The position numbers and the translations under genes were made by a program. Shown in pieces: positions 44,249 to 53,170 of a stretch of 64,000 bases of DNA. The stretch's first letter is position 1, and the number at the start of each line of letters is the position of its first letter. Source of the DNA: a bacterium (lineage in GTDB: Bacteria > Planctomycetota > UBA1135 > UBA2386); contig JAUILN010000010.1 in assembly GCA_030432695.1 (NCBI GenBank), forward strand, positions 240,910 through 304,909. Direction: 5' to 3'. The notes under the pieces were generated by a model. The model was not told the origin of the DNA, did no database searches, and saw only the letters and a list, made by a program, of their open reading frames with translations.

Positions 44249-44331
44249 ACCGACAACTCCGGCTGTCGGTCCTTGACGGCCTGTCCGACAACCGTTCTTG
44301 TCGGACTCACCGACAATCCTCCTTGTCGGTG
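44249..44331 (+). promoter_or_regulatory. Three tandem palindromes, likely operators
   Basis: Three sites share the half-site CCGACAA-N6-YTGTCGG: 44249-44270 (arms of 7 bases), 44284-44305 (8) and 44308-44331 (9, CACCGACAA / TTGTCGGTG). Centres are 35 and 25 bases apart. They lie in the 131-base gap before the SRPBCC gene, which is followed by an ArsR-type regulator gene, so autorepression by that regulator is the simplest reading. Confidence 0.7.
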
Positions 44332-44351
44332 AAGCTGCCACGGAGACCGAC

Positions 44352-45221
44352 ATGACCGCCGACAACGCCCACGACCACGACCACGACCACGACCATCCCG
44401 ACCGCGAGTTCTCGACCGAACTGCACCTCGACGCCCCTCGCGACACCGTCTGGCAGGCGATCGCCAGCGACCGGGGCCTGCGCCGCTGGTTCGCGCCCGA
44501 CGCATCCTTCGATCCGAAGGTCGGCGGCGAGGTGGTCTGGAACTGGACCGGCCACCACCGCTGGGTGCAGCGGATCGAGATCCTCGAACCCGGCGCCCGG
44601 CTCCGCACCCGCTACGACTCGGCCGTCGACGACGGCGCAGGCGGCAAGCGGCCCTTGTTCATCGACTTCCTGCTCGAGGGAGACGGTGGCTCGACCACGC
44701 TGCGGGTCGTGCAGTCGGGCTTCGGACCCGAAGCCGACTTCGACGCCGAGTACGACGGCATCTCGCGCGGCTGGCCGGTGGAGCTGCAGAGCCTGCGCCT
44801 CTACGTCGAGCGCCATGCCGGCAAGGACCGCGGCCTCGCGTGGGCCGCCGCCTCGATCGACACGCCGGCCGACCTCGCCTGGCAGCAGCTCACCGGCGAG
44901 CAGGGTTTCCGCTGCGGCACGCTGGTCGACGCGCACGCCATGGGCACGCCGTTCCGCTTCGAGTCGGCCGACGGCGAGGTCTTCGCAGGCACCGCGCTGC
45001 ACTGCCACCCGCGCGAGTTCAGCGGCATCGCCTCGAGCCACGGCGACGCGTTCCTACGGATCAGCTGCGAGCCATGTGCCGACCAGACCCAGCCCTGGTG
45101 CTGGCTCGCTGCCTGGGACCGCCCCGCCGACGAACTCGCGGCGTTGCAGTCCCGCTGGCACTCGATGCTGTCGCAGCTCTTCCCGACCACCTCCGCCACC
45201 TCCGCCGGGGAACGCAGCTGA
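44352..45221 (+). CDS. SRPBCC/AHSA1-like protein
   Basis: A 289-residue START-like (AHSA1/SRPBCC) protein with a His/Asp-rich N-terminus (HDHDHDHDHPDRE). The first domain is canonical: FSTELHLDAPRDTVWQAIAS, then LRRWFAPDASFDPKVGGEVVWNW and a C-terminal SGFGPEADFDAEYDGISRGWP. A second, more diverged domain follows residue ~165 (AASIDTPADLAWQQLTGEQG). Such proteins bind hydrophobic ligands and often pair with an ArsR-type repressor. ATG 44352 lies just beyond three palindromes; an in-frame TTG at 44298 would fall inside them and is unlikely. The regulator gene begins one base after its stop. Confidence 0.87.
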   Translation: MTADNAHDHDHDHDHPDREFSTELHLDAPRDTVWQAIASDRGLRRWFAPDASFDPKVGGEVVWNWTGHHRWVQRIEILEPGARLRTRYDSAVDDGAGGKRPLFIDFLLEGDGGSTTLRVVQSGFGPEADFDAEYDGISRGWPVELQSLRLYVERHAGKDRGLAWAAASIDTPADLAWQQLTGEQGFRCGTLVDAHAMGTPFRFESADGEVFAGTALHCHPREFSGIASSHGDAFLRISCEPCADQTQPWCWLAAWDRPADELAALQSRWHSMLSQLFPTTSATSAGERS

Positions 45222-45222
45222 T

Positions 45223-45822
45223 ATGGCGCCCACCGATCTGCAGGTCGTCGACGAAGCGGCCGCTGCCCGCGCACTGCTCCAGGAGCCGCGACTCGCACTC
45301 CTCGAGCAGCTGGAGACCCCGGCCTCCGCCGCGACCCTGGCCCGACGACTCGACCTGCCCCGCCAGCGACTCAACTACCACCTCCGCGAACTCGAGGCCG
45401 CCGGCCTGATCGAGCTGGTCGAGGAGCGCAGCCGCGGCAACGTGACCGAGCGGATCTACCGCCGGAGCAGCGTCGCCTACGCGCTCTCCCCCGACCTGCT
45501 CGGCGCACTCGCCGCGACCCCGGACGACGTCCACGACCGCTTCTCGTCGGCCTTCCTGCTGGCGCTCGCCAACCGCACGCTCGCCGAAGTCGGAGCCCTG
45601 CGCCGTGGCGCCGCCGCCGCGAACCAGAAGCTGCCGACCTTCGCGCTCGACGCCGAGGTCCGCTTCGCCAACGCAGCCGACCGCGCCGCGTTCGCCGAGG
45701 AGCTGGCGGCCGCGGTCGCGAAGCTGGTCCAGCGCTACCACGACGATGCGGCGCCGCGCGGGCGCACCTTCCGACTCGCCACCGCGGTGCATCCGAAGCC
45801 GAAGGACCCGAATCTGTCGTAG
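45223..45822 (+). CDS. ArsR-type winged-helix regulator
   Basis: A 199-residue regulator. Residues ~15-90 form a winged helix (LLQEPRLALLEQLETPASAATLARRLDLPRQRLNYHLRELEAAGLIELVEERSRGNVTERIYRR), with QRLNYHLREL as the recognition helix; no metal-binding Cys set of classical ArsR is seen. The C-terminal ~100 residues resemble ligand-binding tails of similar regulators. It is co-transcribed with the SRPBCC gene (1-base gap). The triple palindrome upstream is the probable binding site. Its stop codon falls within the outer part of a 27-base intergenic repeat. Confidence 0.87.
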   Translation: MAPTDLQVVDEAAAARALLQEPRLALLEQLETPASAATLARRLDLPRQRLNYHLRELEAAGLIELVEERSRGNVTERIYRRSSVAYALSPDLLGALAATPDDVHDRFSSAFLLALANRTLAEVGALRRGAAAANQKLPTFALDAEVRFANAADRAAFAEELAAAVAKLVQRYHDDAAPRGRTFRLATAVHPKPKDPNLS

Positions 45823-45848
45823 TCGGTGCCAGGCACCAACCGCGACAG
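45815..45848. repeat. Nested palindrome, copy 2 of a two-copy intergenic repeat
   Basis: GGTGCC-A-GGCACC at 45825-45837 lies within an outer pair ctgtcg (45815-45820) / cgacag (45843-45848). Positions 45822-45848 match 8358-8384 at 26 of 27 bases. The TAG stop of the ArsR gene is inside the element. As with copy 1, the flanking genes converge. Confidence 0.6.
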
Positions 45849-45882
45849 AAACCGCGGATCGACGCCGCCACCGCGCCTCGCA

Positions 45883-47037
45883 TCACACGCCGATCCGCAC
45901 CCGCAACCCCGCGGTCATCGAGTAGCCCCCCGCCGCGCCCGGATCCAACTGCACGAACTGGAAGTAGACCGAGGCGCCGGCGCCACCCGGGATCGTCAAC
46001 GGGAGCTGCAGCTCGTGGTCGTGGACGTACGGCGAGGCCGGCGGCGGGATCAGGATGCCGGCGGTGAACTGCGGTGACACCAGCAGTGTGCCGCCGAGGA
46101 CCGGCAGCGACAGCGGCTGCGGGCCGACCACGAGGATCGCCGGACTCTGCACGTCCTGCGAGTTCTCCACCGTGAGCAGGACCGAGGCGCCGATGCGTGG
46201 CGCACCGATCATCGCGATGCCGGGCGAGCAGCGGGTCCCGCCGAGGTTGGGCTGGGTGTCGGTACCCGGCGTGCCCTCGCCGATGTAGTGGACCAGCGGG
46301 TCGGTACCGGTCGGGGTGAGGTCGCGGATCTGGATCGCCGAGCAGGCATTGTTGGTCTCGGGGATCGATCCACTGGCCGGGTGCTGGGAGTTGCCGAAGG
46401 TCTGCATGCCCGAGGCCGCGGCGACGAAGGTCCCGGTCGCGACCTGGCCGGCGTGCGGTCCGCTGGCCGCGAGGTAGATCCCGCCATTGCCGGGCCCGTT
46501 GCCCAGGCCGTCGTCCCACTCGGTGATCCGCGTCGGCCGACTGGCCGCGCCATAGAAGATCTGGATCTCGTAGGTGTGGCCGGGCGTGAGACCGGCGATC
46601 GAGCACTGGACCGTCGTGGTTCCCGGACTCGAGTGCCGACCGTCACGCAGAATCGCGTCGTAGTCCGGCTCGGTCGCGTGCCGCGCCCCGATGCCGCCGG
46701 CCGTGCGGTTGTAGGGCGTCGTCAGCACGAACCCGCCGTTGGTCCAGGCGGGGAAGTACATGATGCTGCTGGTCGTGGTCCCGCCACGGGCCAGCAGCTT
46801 GCGCGTCCAATGGGAGCGGTCGGCCTGGAAGTGGACCCCGTTCACGACCGCCTCGCAGACCTCGGGCCCCATGTTGACCGCGATGCAGAGCTCCCCGCGG
46901 GTGCTCACGTCGGCGACCGCACTGGAGATGTCGGCGACGGTCCAGGTGATCGGGTTCTGGGCCAGCACCGGCGCGCAGGCGAAGACGAGGCCGGTGAACG
47001 CCAGATCGGCGAGACGGACGGAGCAGGGAAGGGGCAT
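45883..47037 (-). CDS. Secreted protein, planctomycete type
   Basis: A 384-residue protein with a signal peptide (VRLADLAFTGLVFACAPVLA). The mature part is beta-rich and low in Lys: residues ~25-190 look like a carbohydrate-binding or lectin-like domain (ITWTVADISSAVADVST, AGLTPGHTYEIQIFYGAASRPTRI), residues ~260-384 match the C-terminal domain found at the end of many secreted planctomycete proteins (APRIGASVLLTVENSQ; LPVLGGTLLVSPQF; GASVYFQFVQLDPGAAGG), also present at the end of the protein at 1-1872. No catalytic site recognised. It ends 61 bases from the converging ArsR gene. Confidence 0.75.
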   Translation of the reverse strand: MPLPCSVRLADLAFTGLVFACAPVLAQNPITWTVADISSAVADVSTRGELCIAVNMGPEVCEAVVNGVHFQADRSHWTRKLLARGGTTTSSIMYFPAWTNGGFVLTTPYNRTAGGIGARHATEPDYDAILRDGRHSSPGTTTVQCSIAGLTPGHTYEIQIFYGAASRPTRITEWDDGLGNGPGNGGIYLAASGPHAGQVATGTFVAAASGMQTFGNSQHPASGSIPETNNACSAIQIRDLTPTGTDPLVHYIGEGTPGTDTQPNLGGTRCSPGIAMIGAPRIGASVLLTVENSQDVQSPAILVVGPQPLSLPVLGGTLLVSPQFTAGILIPPPASPYVHDHELQLPLTIPGGAGASVYFQFVQLDPGAAGGYSMTAGLRVRIGV

Positions 47038-47239
47038 GGTGACTCCAGGAGAACGAGGCCGAGCAGGTCACTGCGCAGCGAGCCCGACGCCGAGCCCGGT
47101 CCGCAACGCCGCCATCGTGGCCGGACGAGCGGCTTTCGTCACCCCTGCCGACGTGCATGGCACACGGAAGACTGGGCGAGCCCTCTGTAGCCCATTGGGC
47201 CACGCCCCGAACAGCAGCTCGCGGTGTACAAGGGCGCTC

Positions 47240-50200
47240 GTGCCCTCCCCCGCCTTCCATCCCGCTGTCAGTGCCTGGTTCGCCGACACCCTCGGCGCAC
47301 CCTCCGCGCCGCAGACCCACGGCTGGCCGGTCATCGCCACGGGCGCCCACACGCTGATCGCGGCTCCCACGGGTTCCGGCAAGACCCTCGCCGCGTTCCT
47401 GCACGCGCTCGACACCCTGCTGCAACGCGGCGACCACCTCGGTGAACAGACCCGCGTGGTCTACGTCTCGCCGCTGAAGGCGCTCGGCAACGACGTGCAG
47501 AAGAACCTGCTCGGACCGCTCGCAGAACTGCGGGTGCGCGACCCCAGCCTGCCCGAGATCCGCGTCGAGGTGCGCAGCGGCGACACGCCGCCGAAGGACC
47601 GGCAGGCGATGTTACGCAAGCCGCCGCACGTGCTGGTGACCACGCCTGAGTCGCTCTACGTGCTGCTCACCAGCAAGGGCGGACTCGGGATGCTGCAGGG
47701 CGTCGAGACGGTGATCGTCGACGAGATCCACGCGCTCTGTCCCGACAAGCGTGGCTCGCACCTGGCACTGAGTCTGGAGCGGCTCGTCGCGCACGCCGGC
47801 GAGTTCCAGCGCATCGGCCTGTCGGCAACGCAGAAGCCGATCGAAGCCGTCGCCGGCTTCCTGGTCGGCCCCACGCGCCGCTGCGAGATCGTCGACACCG
47901 GCCACCTCCGCGCGATCGACCTGCGGATCGAGACGCCCGGCGCACCGCTCGCCACGGTCTGCTCGGAGGACCACTGGAGCGAGATCCAGGACCGGATCGT
48001 CCAGCTCATCGAGGGCCACCGCACGACGCTGGTGTTCACCAACACCCGCAAGCTCGCCGAGCGGTTGGCGCGCCGTCTCGCCGACCGGCTGGGCGACGAG
48101 GCGGTGACCTCCCACCACGGTTCGCTGAGCCGCGAGCGCCGCCTCGACGCCGAGCAGCGGCTGAAGCGGGGTGAGCTCAAGGCGCTGGTCGCCACCGCCT
48201 CGCTGGAACTCGGCATCGACATCGGCGACGTCGACCTGATGGTGCAGGTCGGCGCCACCTGGTCGATCGCACAGCTCCTGCAGCGGGTCGGCCGCGCCGG
48301 CCACCAGAAGGACGCGGTCCCCAAGGGCCGGGTGTTCCCGCTGACCCAGGACGAGCTGGTCGCCGCCGCCGCATTGCTCGACGCGATCCACCGCCACGAC
48401 CTCGACGCGCTGCGCATCCCCGAGGCCCCGCTCGACATCCTGGCCCAGCAGCTGGTCGCGGCCTGCGTGCAGCAGGAGTGGCCGGAGGACGATCTCTACG
48501 CGCTGGTCCGCCGCGCGCATCCCTACCGCGAATTGTCGCGCGACGAGTTCGACGAACTGGTCGCGCTGCACGCCGGTGCCGGCCGGCTCGCGCTCCTGCA
48601 CCGCGACGCGGTCGGTCGCCGCCTCCTGCCCACCAAGCGCGCCCGCCTGCCCGCGGTCACCGGCGGCGGCGCGATCCCCGACAACGCCGAGTACGACGTG
48701 GTGCTCGAGCCTGCCGGCACCCGCATCGGCTCGGTCGACGAGGACTTCGCGATCGAGTCGACGATCGGCGACGTGTTCCAACTCGGCTCGACCTCGTGGC
48801 GGATCGAGAAGATCGAGTCGGGCAAGCTGCGCGTCAGCGACGCCGCCGGCGTGCCGCCGTCGATGCCGTTCTGGTTCGGCGAGGGACCAGCGCGTTCTGC
48901 CGAACTCTGCGCGGCGATCGAGCGGACCCGCGAGCACGCCCTCGATCCCCGGTGGAGCAGGGAGCGCGCCGACCTCGACGACCATGCCGCCGGCCAGCTC
49001 GCCGAGTACCTCGCCACCGCCCCCGCCGAACTCGGCGTGATGCCGAGCCGCTCGCGGATCGTCCTCGAACGCTTCCTCGATGAGTCGGGCGGCGCCCAGC
49101 TGGTGGTCCACGCCCCGTTCGGCACGCGCATCAACCGCGCCTTCGGCCTCGCGCTCCGCAAGCGCTTCTGCCGCGGTTTCGGCTTCGAGCTGCAGGCCGC
49201 CGCCAACGAGGAGTCGATCGTGCTGAGCCTCGGGCCGATGCACTCCTTCCCGCTGGAGGAGGTCTTCGACTACCTGCACCCCGACTCGGCGCGCGACGTG
49301 CTCACCCAGGCGGTCCTCGCCACCCCGCTGTTCCTCACCCGCTGGCGCTGGAACGTCTCCCGCTCGCTGGTGGTCCCGCGCCACAACGGCGGCAAGCGGG
49401 TGCCCGCGCCGCTGCTCCGGATGCGTGCCGACGACGCGCTGGCCCAGGCCTTCCCCGAGGCCCTGGCCTGCGGTGAGAACCTGCCGGCCGGCGACCTGCC
49501 GGTGCCGATGGAGCACCCGCTGATCCGGCAGACGATCCACGACTGCCTGCACGAGGCGATGGACGTCGAGGGTTTCCTGGCGGTGCTGCGCGGTCTGCGC
49601 GACGGCTCGATCGAACGCCACGTAGTCGACCGCCCCGCGCCCTCGACCTTCGCCCGCGCGATCCTCAACGCCAAGCCCTACCAGTTCCTCGACGACGCGC
49701 CGCTCGAGGAGCGCCGCACCCAGGCGGTGATCACGCGCCGCACGCTGTCGAAGGACGACCAGGACTCGCTCGGCGCGCTCGATCCCGCCGCGGTGGAACG
49801 TGTGCGCACGCAGGCCTGGCCCGCCCCCGCCGACCTCGAAGAGCTGCACGAGGCGCTCACCTGGATGGGCTTCGCGACCGACCAGGAGATCGACCGCCAC
49901 GGCTGGCGCGGTTGGATCACCGAACTCGAGAGTGCCGGCCGCGTGGTCAGGGAATCGCTCGGTTGGTTCGCGGTCGAGGCCTCGCGCGAACCCCGCGCGG
50001 TCTGGCGCGGCCGCCTCGAGGCGCTCGGCCCGATCGACGCCGCCGACACCGACGCCATCGCGCTGGGCGCCCTCGAAGCCGACGGCACCGCGATGCGCGT
50101 GCAGCTCGACGGCCGCGAGCACTGGTGCCACCGCCGGCTGCTCGCCCGCATCCACCGCGAGACCCTCGACGCGCTGCGCAAGCGCATCAAGCCGGTGCCG

Positions 50201-51094
50201 CTCGCGGTGTTCCTGCACCACGTCGCCCACCGCCAGCACGCCGCCCCCGGCACCCTGCTCGAAGGCCCCGCCGGCGTCGCCGAGGTGGCGCGCATCCTGT
50301 CGGGCTTCGAGATCCCGGCGAAGTCCTGGGAGGGCGTGCTGCGCGCGCGCCTGTCGAAGTACCGCAGCCACTGGATCGACCAGCTCACGGTGTCGGGCGA
50401 GATCGCCTGGCTGCGGCTCTGGGGCTCGGGCACGGGTTCACTGAAGACCGCGAAGCTGGTGCTGGTCCCGCGCGCCCACCTCGACCCGTGGCTGGCCTGG
50501 CGCAACCAACCCGCCATCGACGAGCTCGGCGCCAGCGCCGCCGCGCTCCACGAGCTGCTGACCAACCGCGGCGCCTCGTTCCCCTCCGACCTCGAACGCG
50601 ACGCCAGGCTCCTACCGACCCAGCTCGAAGAGGGCCTCGCCGAACTCATCGCCCGCGGCCTCGCCACCGTCGACTCCTTCGCCGCGCTCCGCGCGCTCAC
50701 CGTCGCGCCCTCCAAGCGCCGCCGCGACGCGTTGGCATTCGGCGTCGGCCGCGTTTCTCTGCTCCCCGCGATCGACACCACCCCCGACCCCGCCTTCCTT
50801 CTCGACCGGTTGCTCGACCGCTACGGCGTGGTCTTCCACCGCCTGCTGCGCCGCGAGGCTGCCCCGTGTCGCTGGCGCGATCTGTTGCGCGAGGCGCGGG
50901 CGCGGGAGCTGGCGGGTGAGCTGCGCGGCGGCTACTTCGTCGAAGGCGTCTCCGGCGAGCAGTTCGCGCGGCCGGAGGCGGTGGAGAAGCTGCGCGGGCT
51001 GCGCGATACAGCACCAGAGCCCCTGGAGCTACGTCCGGACGATCCGCTGGAGCTGGAACGGCATCTCACACCGATACCGGCGCTGCGCGGTTGA
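47240..51094 (+). CDS. lhr: Lhr-type DEAD/DEAH helicase
   Basis: A 1284-residue superfamily 2 helicase. Motif I is AAPTGSGKT, Ia YVSPLKALGND, motif II DEIH (VIVDEIHAL), III GLSATQ, V ATASLELGIDIG, VI QRVGRAGH. These and the following wedge and winged-helix parts define the Lhr core (~850 residues); the rest (from about ALTWMGFATDQEIDRHGWRGW) matches the Lhr C-terminal module. Lhr unwinds RNA:DNA and DNA duplexes by 3'-5' tracking and takes part in DNA repair. GTG 47240 was chosen because the domain begins right after it; the frame is open far upstream without similarity. Shorter than E. coli Lhr (about 1540). Confidence 0.9.
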   Translation: MPSPAFHPAVSAWFADTLGAPSAPQTHGWPVIATGAHTLIAAPTGSGKTLAAFLHALDTLLQRGDHLGEQTRVVYVSPLKALGNDVQKNLLGPLAELRVRDPSLPEIRVEVRSGDTPPKDRQAMLRKPPHVLVTTPESLYVLLTSKGGLGMLQGVETVIVDEIHALCPDKRGSHLALSLERLVAHAGEFQRIGLSATQKPIEAVAGFLVGPTRRCEIVDTGHLRAIDLRIETPGAPLATVCSEDHWSEIQDRIVQLIEGHRTTLVFTNTRKLAERLARRLADRLGDEAVTSHHGSLSRERRLDAEQRLKRGELKALVATASLELGIDIGDVDLMVQVGATWSIAQLLQRVGRAGHQKDAVPKGRVFPLTQDELVAAAALLDAIHRHDLDALRIPEAPLDILAQQLVAACVQQEWPEDDLYALVRRAHPYRELSRDEFDELVALHAGAGRLALLHRDAVGRRLLPTKRARLPAVTGGGAIPDNAEYDVVLEPAGTRIGSVDEDFAIESTIGDVFQLGSTSWRIEKIESGKLRVSDAAGVPPSMPFWFGEGPARSAELCAAIERTREHALDPRWSRERADLDDHAAGQLAEYLATAPAELGVMPSRSRIVLERFLDESGGAQLVVHAPFGTRINRAFGLALRKRFCRGFGFELQAAANEESIVLSLGPMHSFPLEEVFDYLHPDSARDVLTQAVLATPLFLTRWRWNVSRSLVVPRHNGGKRVPAPLLRMRADDALAQAFPEALACGENLPAGDLPVPMEHPLIRQTIHDCLHEAMDVEGFLAVLRGLRDGSIERHVVDRPAPSTFARAILNAKPYQFLDDAPLEERRTQAVITRRTLSKDDQDSLGALDPAAVERVRTQAWPAPADLEELHEALTWMGFATDQEIDRHGWRGWITELESAGRVVRESLGWFAVEASREPRAVWRGRLEALGPIDAADTDAIALGALEADGTAMRVQLDGREHWCHRRLLARIHRETLDALRKRIKPVPLAVFLHHVAHRQHAAPGTLLEGPAGVAEVARILSGFEIPAKSWEGVLRARLSKYRSHWIDQLTVSGEIAWLRLWGSGTGSLKTAKLVLVPRAHLDPWLAWRNQPAIDELGASAAALHELLTNRGASFPSDLERDARLLPTQLEEGLAELIARGLATVDSFAALRALTVAPSKRRRDALAFGVGRVSLLPAIDTTPDPAFLLDRLLDRYGVVFHRLLRREAAPCRWRDLLREARARELAGELRGGYFVEGVSGEQFARPEAVEKLRGLRDTAPEPLELRPDDPLELERHLTPIPALRG

Positions 51095-51115
51095 GTCCTG
51101 TCGCGCAGCCATGCC

Positions 51116-52528
51116 TCACACGCCGAGCAACTCCGCCGCCGTCACGACCACCACCTCGCCCTGCTGACGCCTGACCCCCTTCGCCACCTCGGGCACGAAC
51201 AGACAGCGCTGCACCTCTGCGGCATCCACCCGCCCCGGGAGATCCGGCAACTCCCGCTGTGCCAGGCGACGGGCCTCGGCCGTCACGGCCGTCGCACTGA
51301 ACGGTCGCTCCGACCACTTCACCTCGCCGACCAAGACGCGCCCCTGCACGTCCTCGGCGACGACATCCCACTCCGGCCGCGCGCCCGACCACCAGCGCCC
51401 CACTGCGAGCGTCGGGCCGAAGTTCGCCAGCCGGGCCGGAAGCGGGCCGGTGGCCAGCCGACGTCTGACGACCTCCTCCCAATCGGCGGCGACCAGCCCG
51501 CTCCACGCGCGACGGAACAACGCCAGTCGAGCGGCCCGGTTCGCGGTCGCGAGCGCGCTCCGCTGCGGCGCGACGACTCGGAACCACAGCCGGCTGAACG
51601 GATCGTCGATCTTGTAGAGGGCGCGCTTGGTCGCCTTGGGGTCCTGACCGAAGGGCACCTCGCGGCGCGCCAGGCCGAGCTCTACGAGTCGCGCGAGCGG
51701 ACGTGCCAGCGACGTCGCCGAACGCTGCAGCCGCCCAGCAATCTCCGAGACCCGGTGTGCGCCCGCGCCGATCGCATCCAGGAGGGGTCGGACCTCGGCC
51801 GCGGAGGGGATCTCCTGAAACAGCAACCTGTCGGGTTCCCGGTGCAAGGGTCCGAGCGGGTCGAGCACGAGTTCGTCGACGAGTCGTTCGAGCGTGCCAG
51901 CGCGCTCGCCCGCGAGTTCCCAGTAGCGCGGGATGCCACCCCAGCAGGCATGGTGACGGACCATGTCGACCGCGTCACGCAACCGGAGCCCTGCCTTCAG
52001 GAAACCGATGTCCAGCGGCTCGATCTTCAGGACCTCGCGCGCGCGCCCGAACAGCGGCGCGTTCGCGTCGAGAACCAGCCCCTGCATCATCCGTTGGCTC
52101 GACCCCGCCACCGCGACCACGAGCCCCGCGTCCGCCGCCTCGTGGTCGATCCAGCGCTGCAGGAGACTCGGCAGCTCCGGCGACGCCGCGACCAGGTAGG
52201 GCAACTCGTCGAGCACCAGCGGGCCGCGCCACGACTCGGCCTTCGCCGCGCGAGCCACGGCTCGCAACAGGACCGACCAATCGGGGTAGACCACCGCCGC
52301 GAAGCCCGGGAAGACCGCCACCATCGCCTCGGCCAGATAGCGAAGCTGGATCGCCGGCGTAGACTGGTCGGCGACGCTGTAGACCCCGCCGTGCCGCCGG
52401 GTCCACTCGACGAGCAGCCGGGTCTTGCCGACCCGCCGTCGCCCATAGAGCACCGCGAGCCCACCGGTTCCTGCACCCACCAGCCGATCGAGCCGGCGCT
52501 GCTCCTCGTCGCGATTCAGGAACAACAT
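51116..52528 (-). CDS. ATPase of the archaeal-type ATPase/DUF234 family
   Basis: A 470-residue protein. Start MLFLNRDEEQRRLDRL is typical; Walker A is GRRRVGKT (29-36), Walker B LVLDELPYL, followed by VAVAGSSQRMMQGL and the family's GIPRYWELAGE. A winged helix (RVSEIAGRLQRSATSLARPLARLVELGLARREVPFG) and a C-terminal DUF234 PD-(D/E)xK-like nuclease core (PEWDVVAEDVQGRVLVGEVKWS) follow. ATG 52528 is preferred; ATG 52543 also fits. It converges on lhr and diverges from the NUDIX gene. Repeated 9-base half-sites cover its start. Second ATPase of broadly similar layout in this window (see 27929-29134). Function unknown. Confidence 0.85.
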   Translation of the reverse strand: MLFLNRDEEQRRLDRLVGAGTGGLAVLYGRRRVGKTRLLVEWTRRHGGVYSVADQSTPAIQLRYLAEAMVAVFPGFAAVVYPDWSVLLRAVARAAKAESWRGPLVLDELPYLVAASPELPSLLQRWIDHEAADAGLVVAVAGSSQRMMQGLVLDANAPLFGRAREVLKIEPLDIGFLKAGLRLRDAVDMVRHHACWGGIPRYWELAGERAGTLERLVDELVLDPLGPLHREPDRLLFQEIPSAAEVRPLLDAIGAGAHRVSEIAGRLQRSATSLARPLARLVELGLARREVPFGQDPKATKRALYKIDDPFSRLWFRVVAPQRSALATANRAARLALFRRAWSGLVAADWEEVVRRRLATGPLPARLANFGPTLAVGRWWSGARPEWDVVAEDVQGRVLVGEVKWSERPFSATAVTAEARRLAQRELPDLPGRVDAAEVQRCLFVPEVAKGVRRQQGEVVVVTAAELLGV

Positions 52529-52561
52529 GATGCAGCTCAGCATAATGCCGACCTGCATAAT
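52527..52561 (-). promoter_or_regulatory. Repeated half-sites at the start of the DUF234-type ATPase gene
   Basis: Three 9-base half-sites, CTGCATAAT (52553-52561), CAGCATAAT (52538-52546) and the inverted ATGATGCAG (52527-52535), fall in 35 bases spanning the start codon and the divergent gap to the NUDIX gene. They are AT-richer than their surroundings and may be an operator. Confidence 0.4.
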
Positions 52562-52573
52562 CTGAAGCCCTCC

Positions 52574-53170
52574 ATGCCGCCGAGCGACCCGAGCCCCCCT
52601 CCCCCGCCCGCCCGCCGCCTGTCCCGCGAGGTCCTGGTCGAGAACCCCTGGCACCGCTACTGCCTCGACCGCTACACCCACGCCGACGGTAGCGAGGGCC
52701 GCTACTACTACGTCGACATGCCGGGCTCCTGCGGCGTGATCCCGCTCTACGACGACGGCACCACGGTGCTGATCCACTGCGAGCGCTACCTGCTCGGTGA
52801 GACGCTCTGGGAGTTCCCGATCGGCGGGATGGCCGACGGGGAGGAAGCCGAGGCGGTGGCGCGCAAGGAGCTCGCCGAAGAGGCGGGCCTCGCCGCCGGG
52901 CGGATGGACCTGCTCGGCAGCTTCGCGCCCTACAAGGGCGTGTCGAACGAGCGCTGCCACTTCTTCCTGGCGCGCGACCTCGAACACGTCGGCCAGGAAC
53001 TCGAGCCGAGCGAGGCGATCACCGTGCACCGGCTGCCGTGGCGCGAGGCGAAGGCGCGGCTGTTCGAGCAGGCGCTGCCCGACGGCCAGAGCCTGTCCGG
53101 CCTGCTGCTGTTCGAGCACTGGCTGACGCGGCATCCGGAGGTCGCGAAGCTGCTTACGGGAGCCGACTGA
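52574..53170 (+). CDS. NUDIX hydrolase, ADP-ribose pyrophosphatase-like
   Basis: A 198-residue NUDIX protein. A Pro-rich start precedes ENPWHRYCLDRY (the N-terminal strand of ADP-ribose pyrophosphatases), SCGVIPLYDDGTTVLIHCERYLL and the NUDIX box G-G-M-A-D-G-E-E-A-E-A-V-A-R-K-E-L-A-E-E-A-G (the R-E pair reads K-E; the E-E pair that binds metal is intact). The family hydrolyses nucleoside diphosphates linked to another moiety. Its stop overlaps the sulfatase start by one base (TGATG). Confidence 0.88.
   Translation: MPPSDPSPPPPPARRLSREVLVENPWHRYCLDRYTHADGSEGRYYYVDMPGSCGVIPLYDDGTTVLIHCERYLLGETLWEFPIGGMADGEEAEAVARKELAEEAGLAAGRMDLLGSFAPYKGVSNERCHFFLARDLEHVGQELEPSEAITVHRLPWREAKARLFEQALPDGQSLSGLLLFEHWLTRHPEVAKLLTGAD

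Noticed and set aside
47612..50371. 919-codon frame antisense to lhr
   Set aside because: Lhr motifs on the plus strand are complete; the antisense translation is low-complexity shadow.
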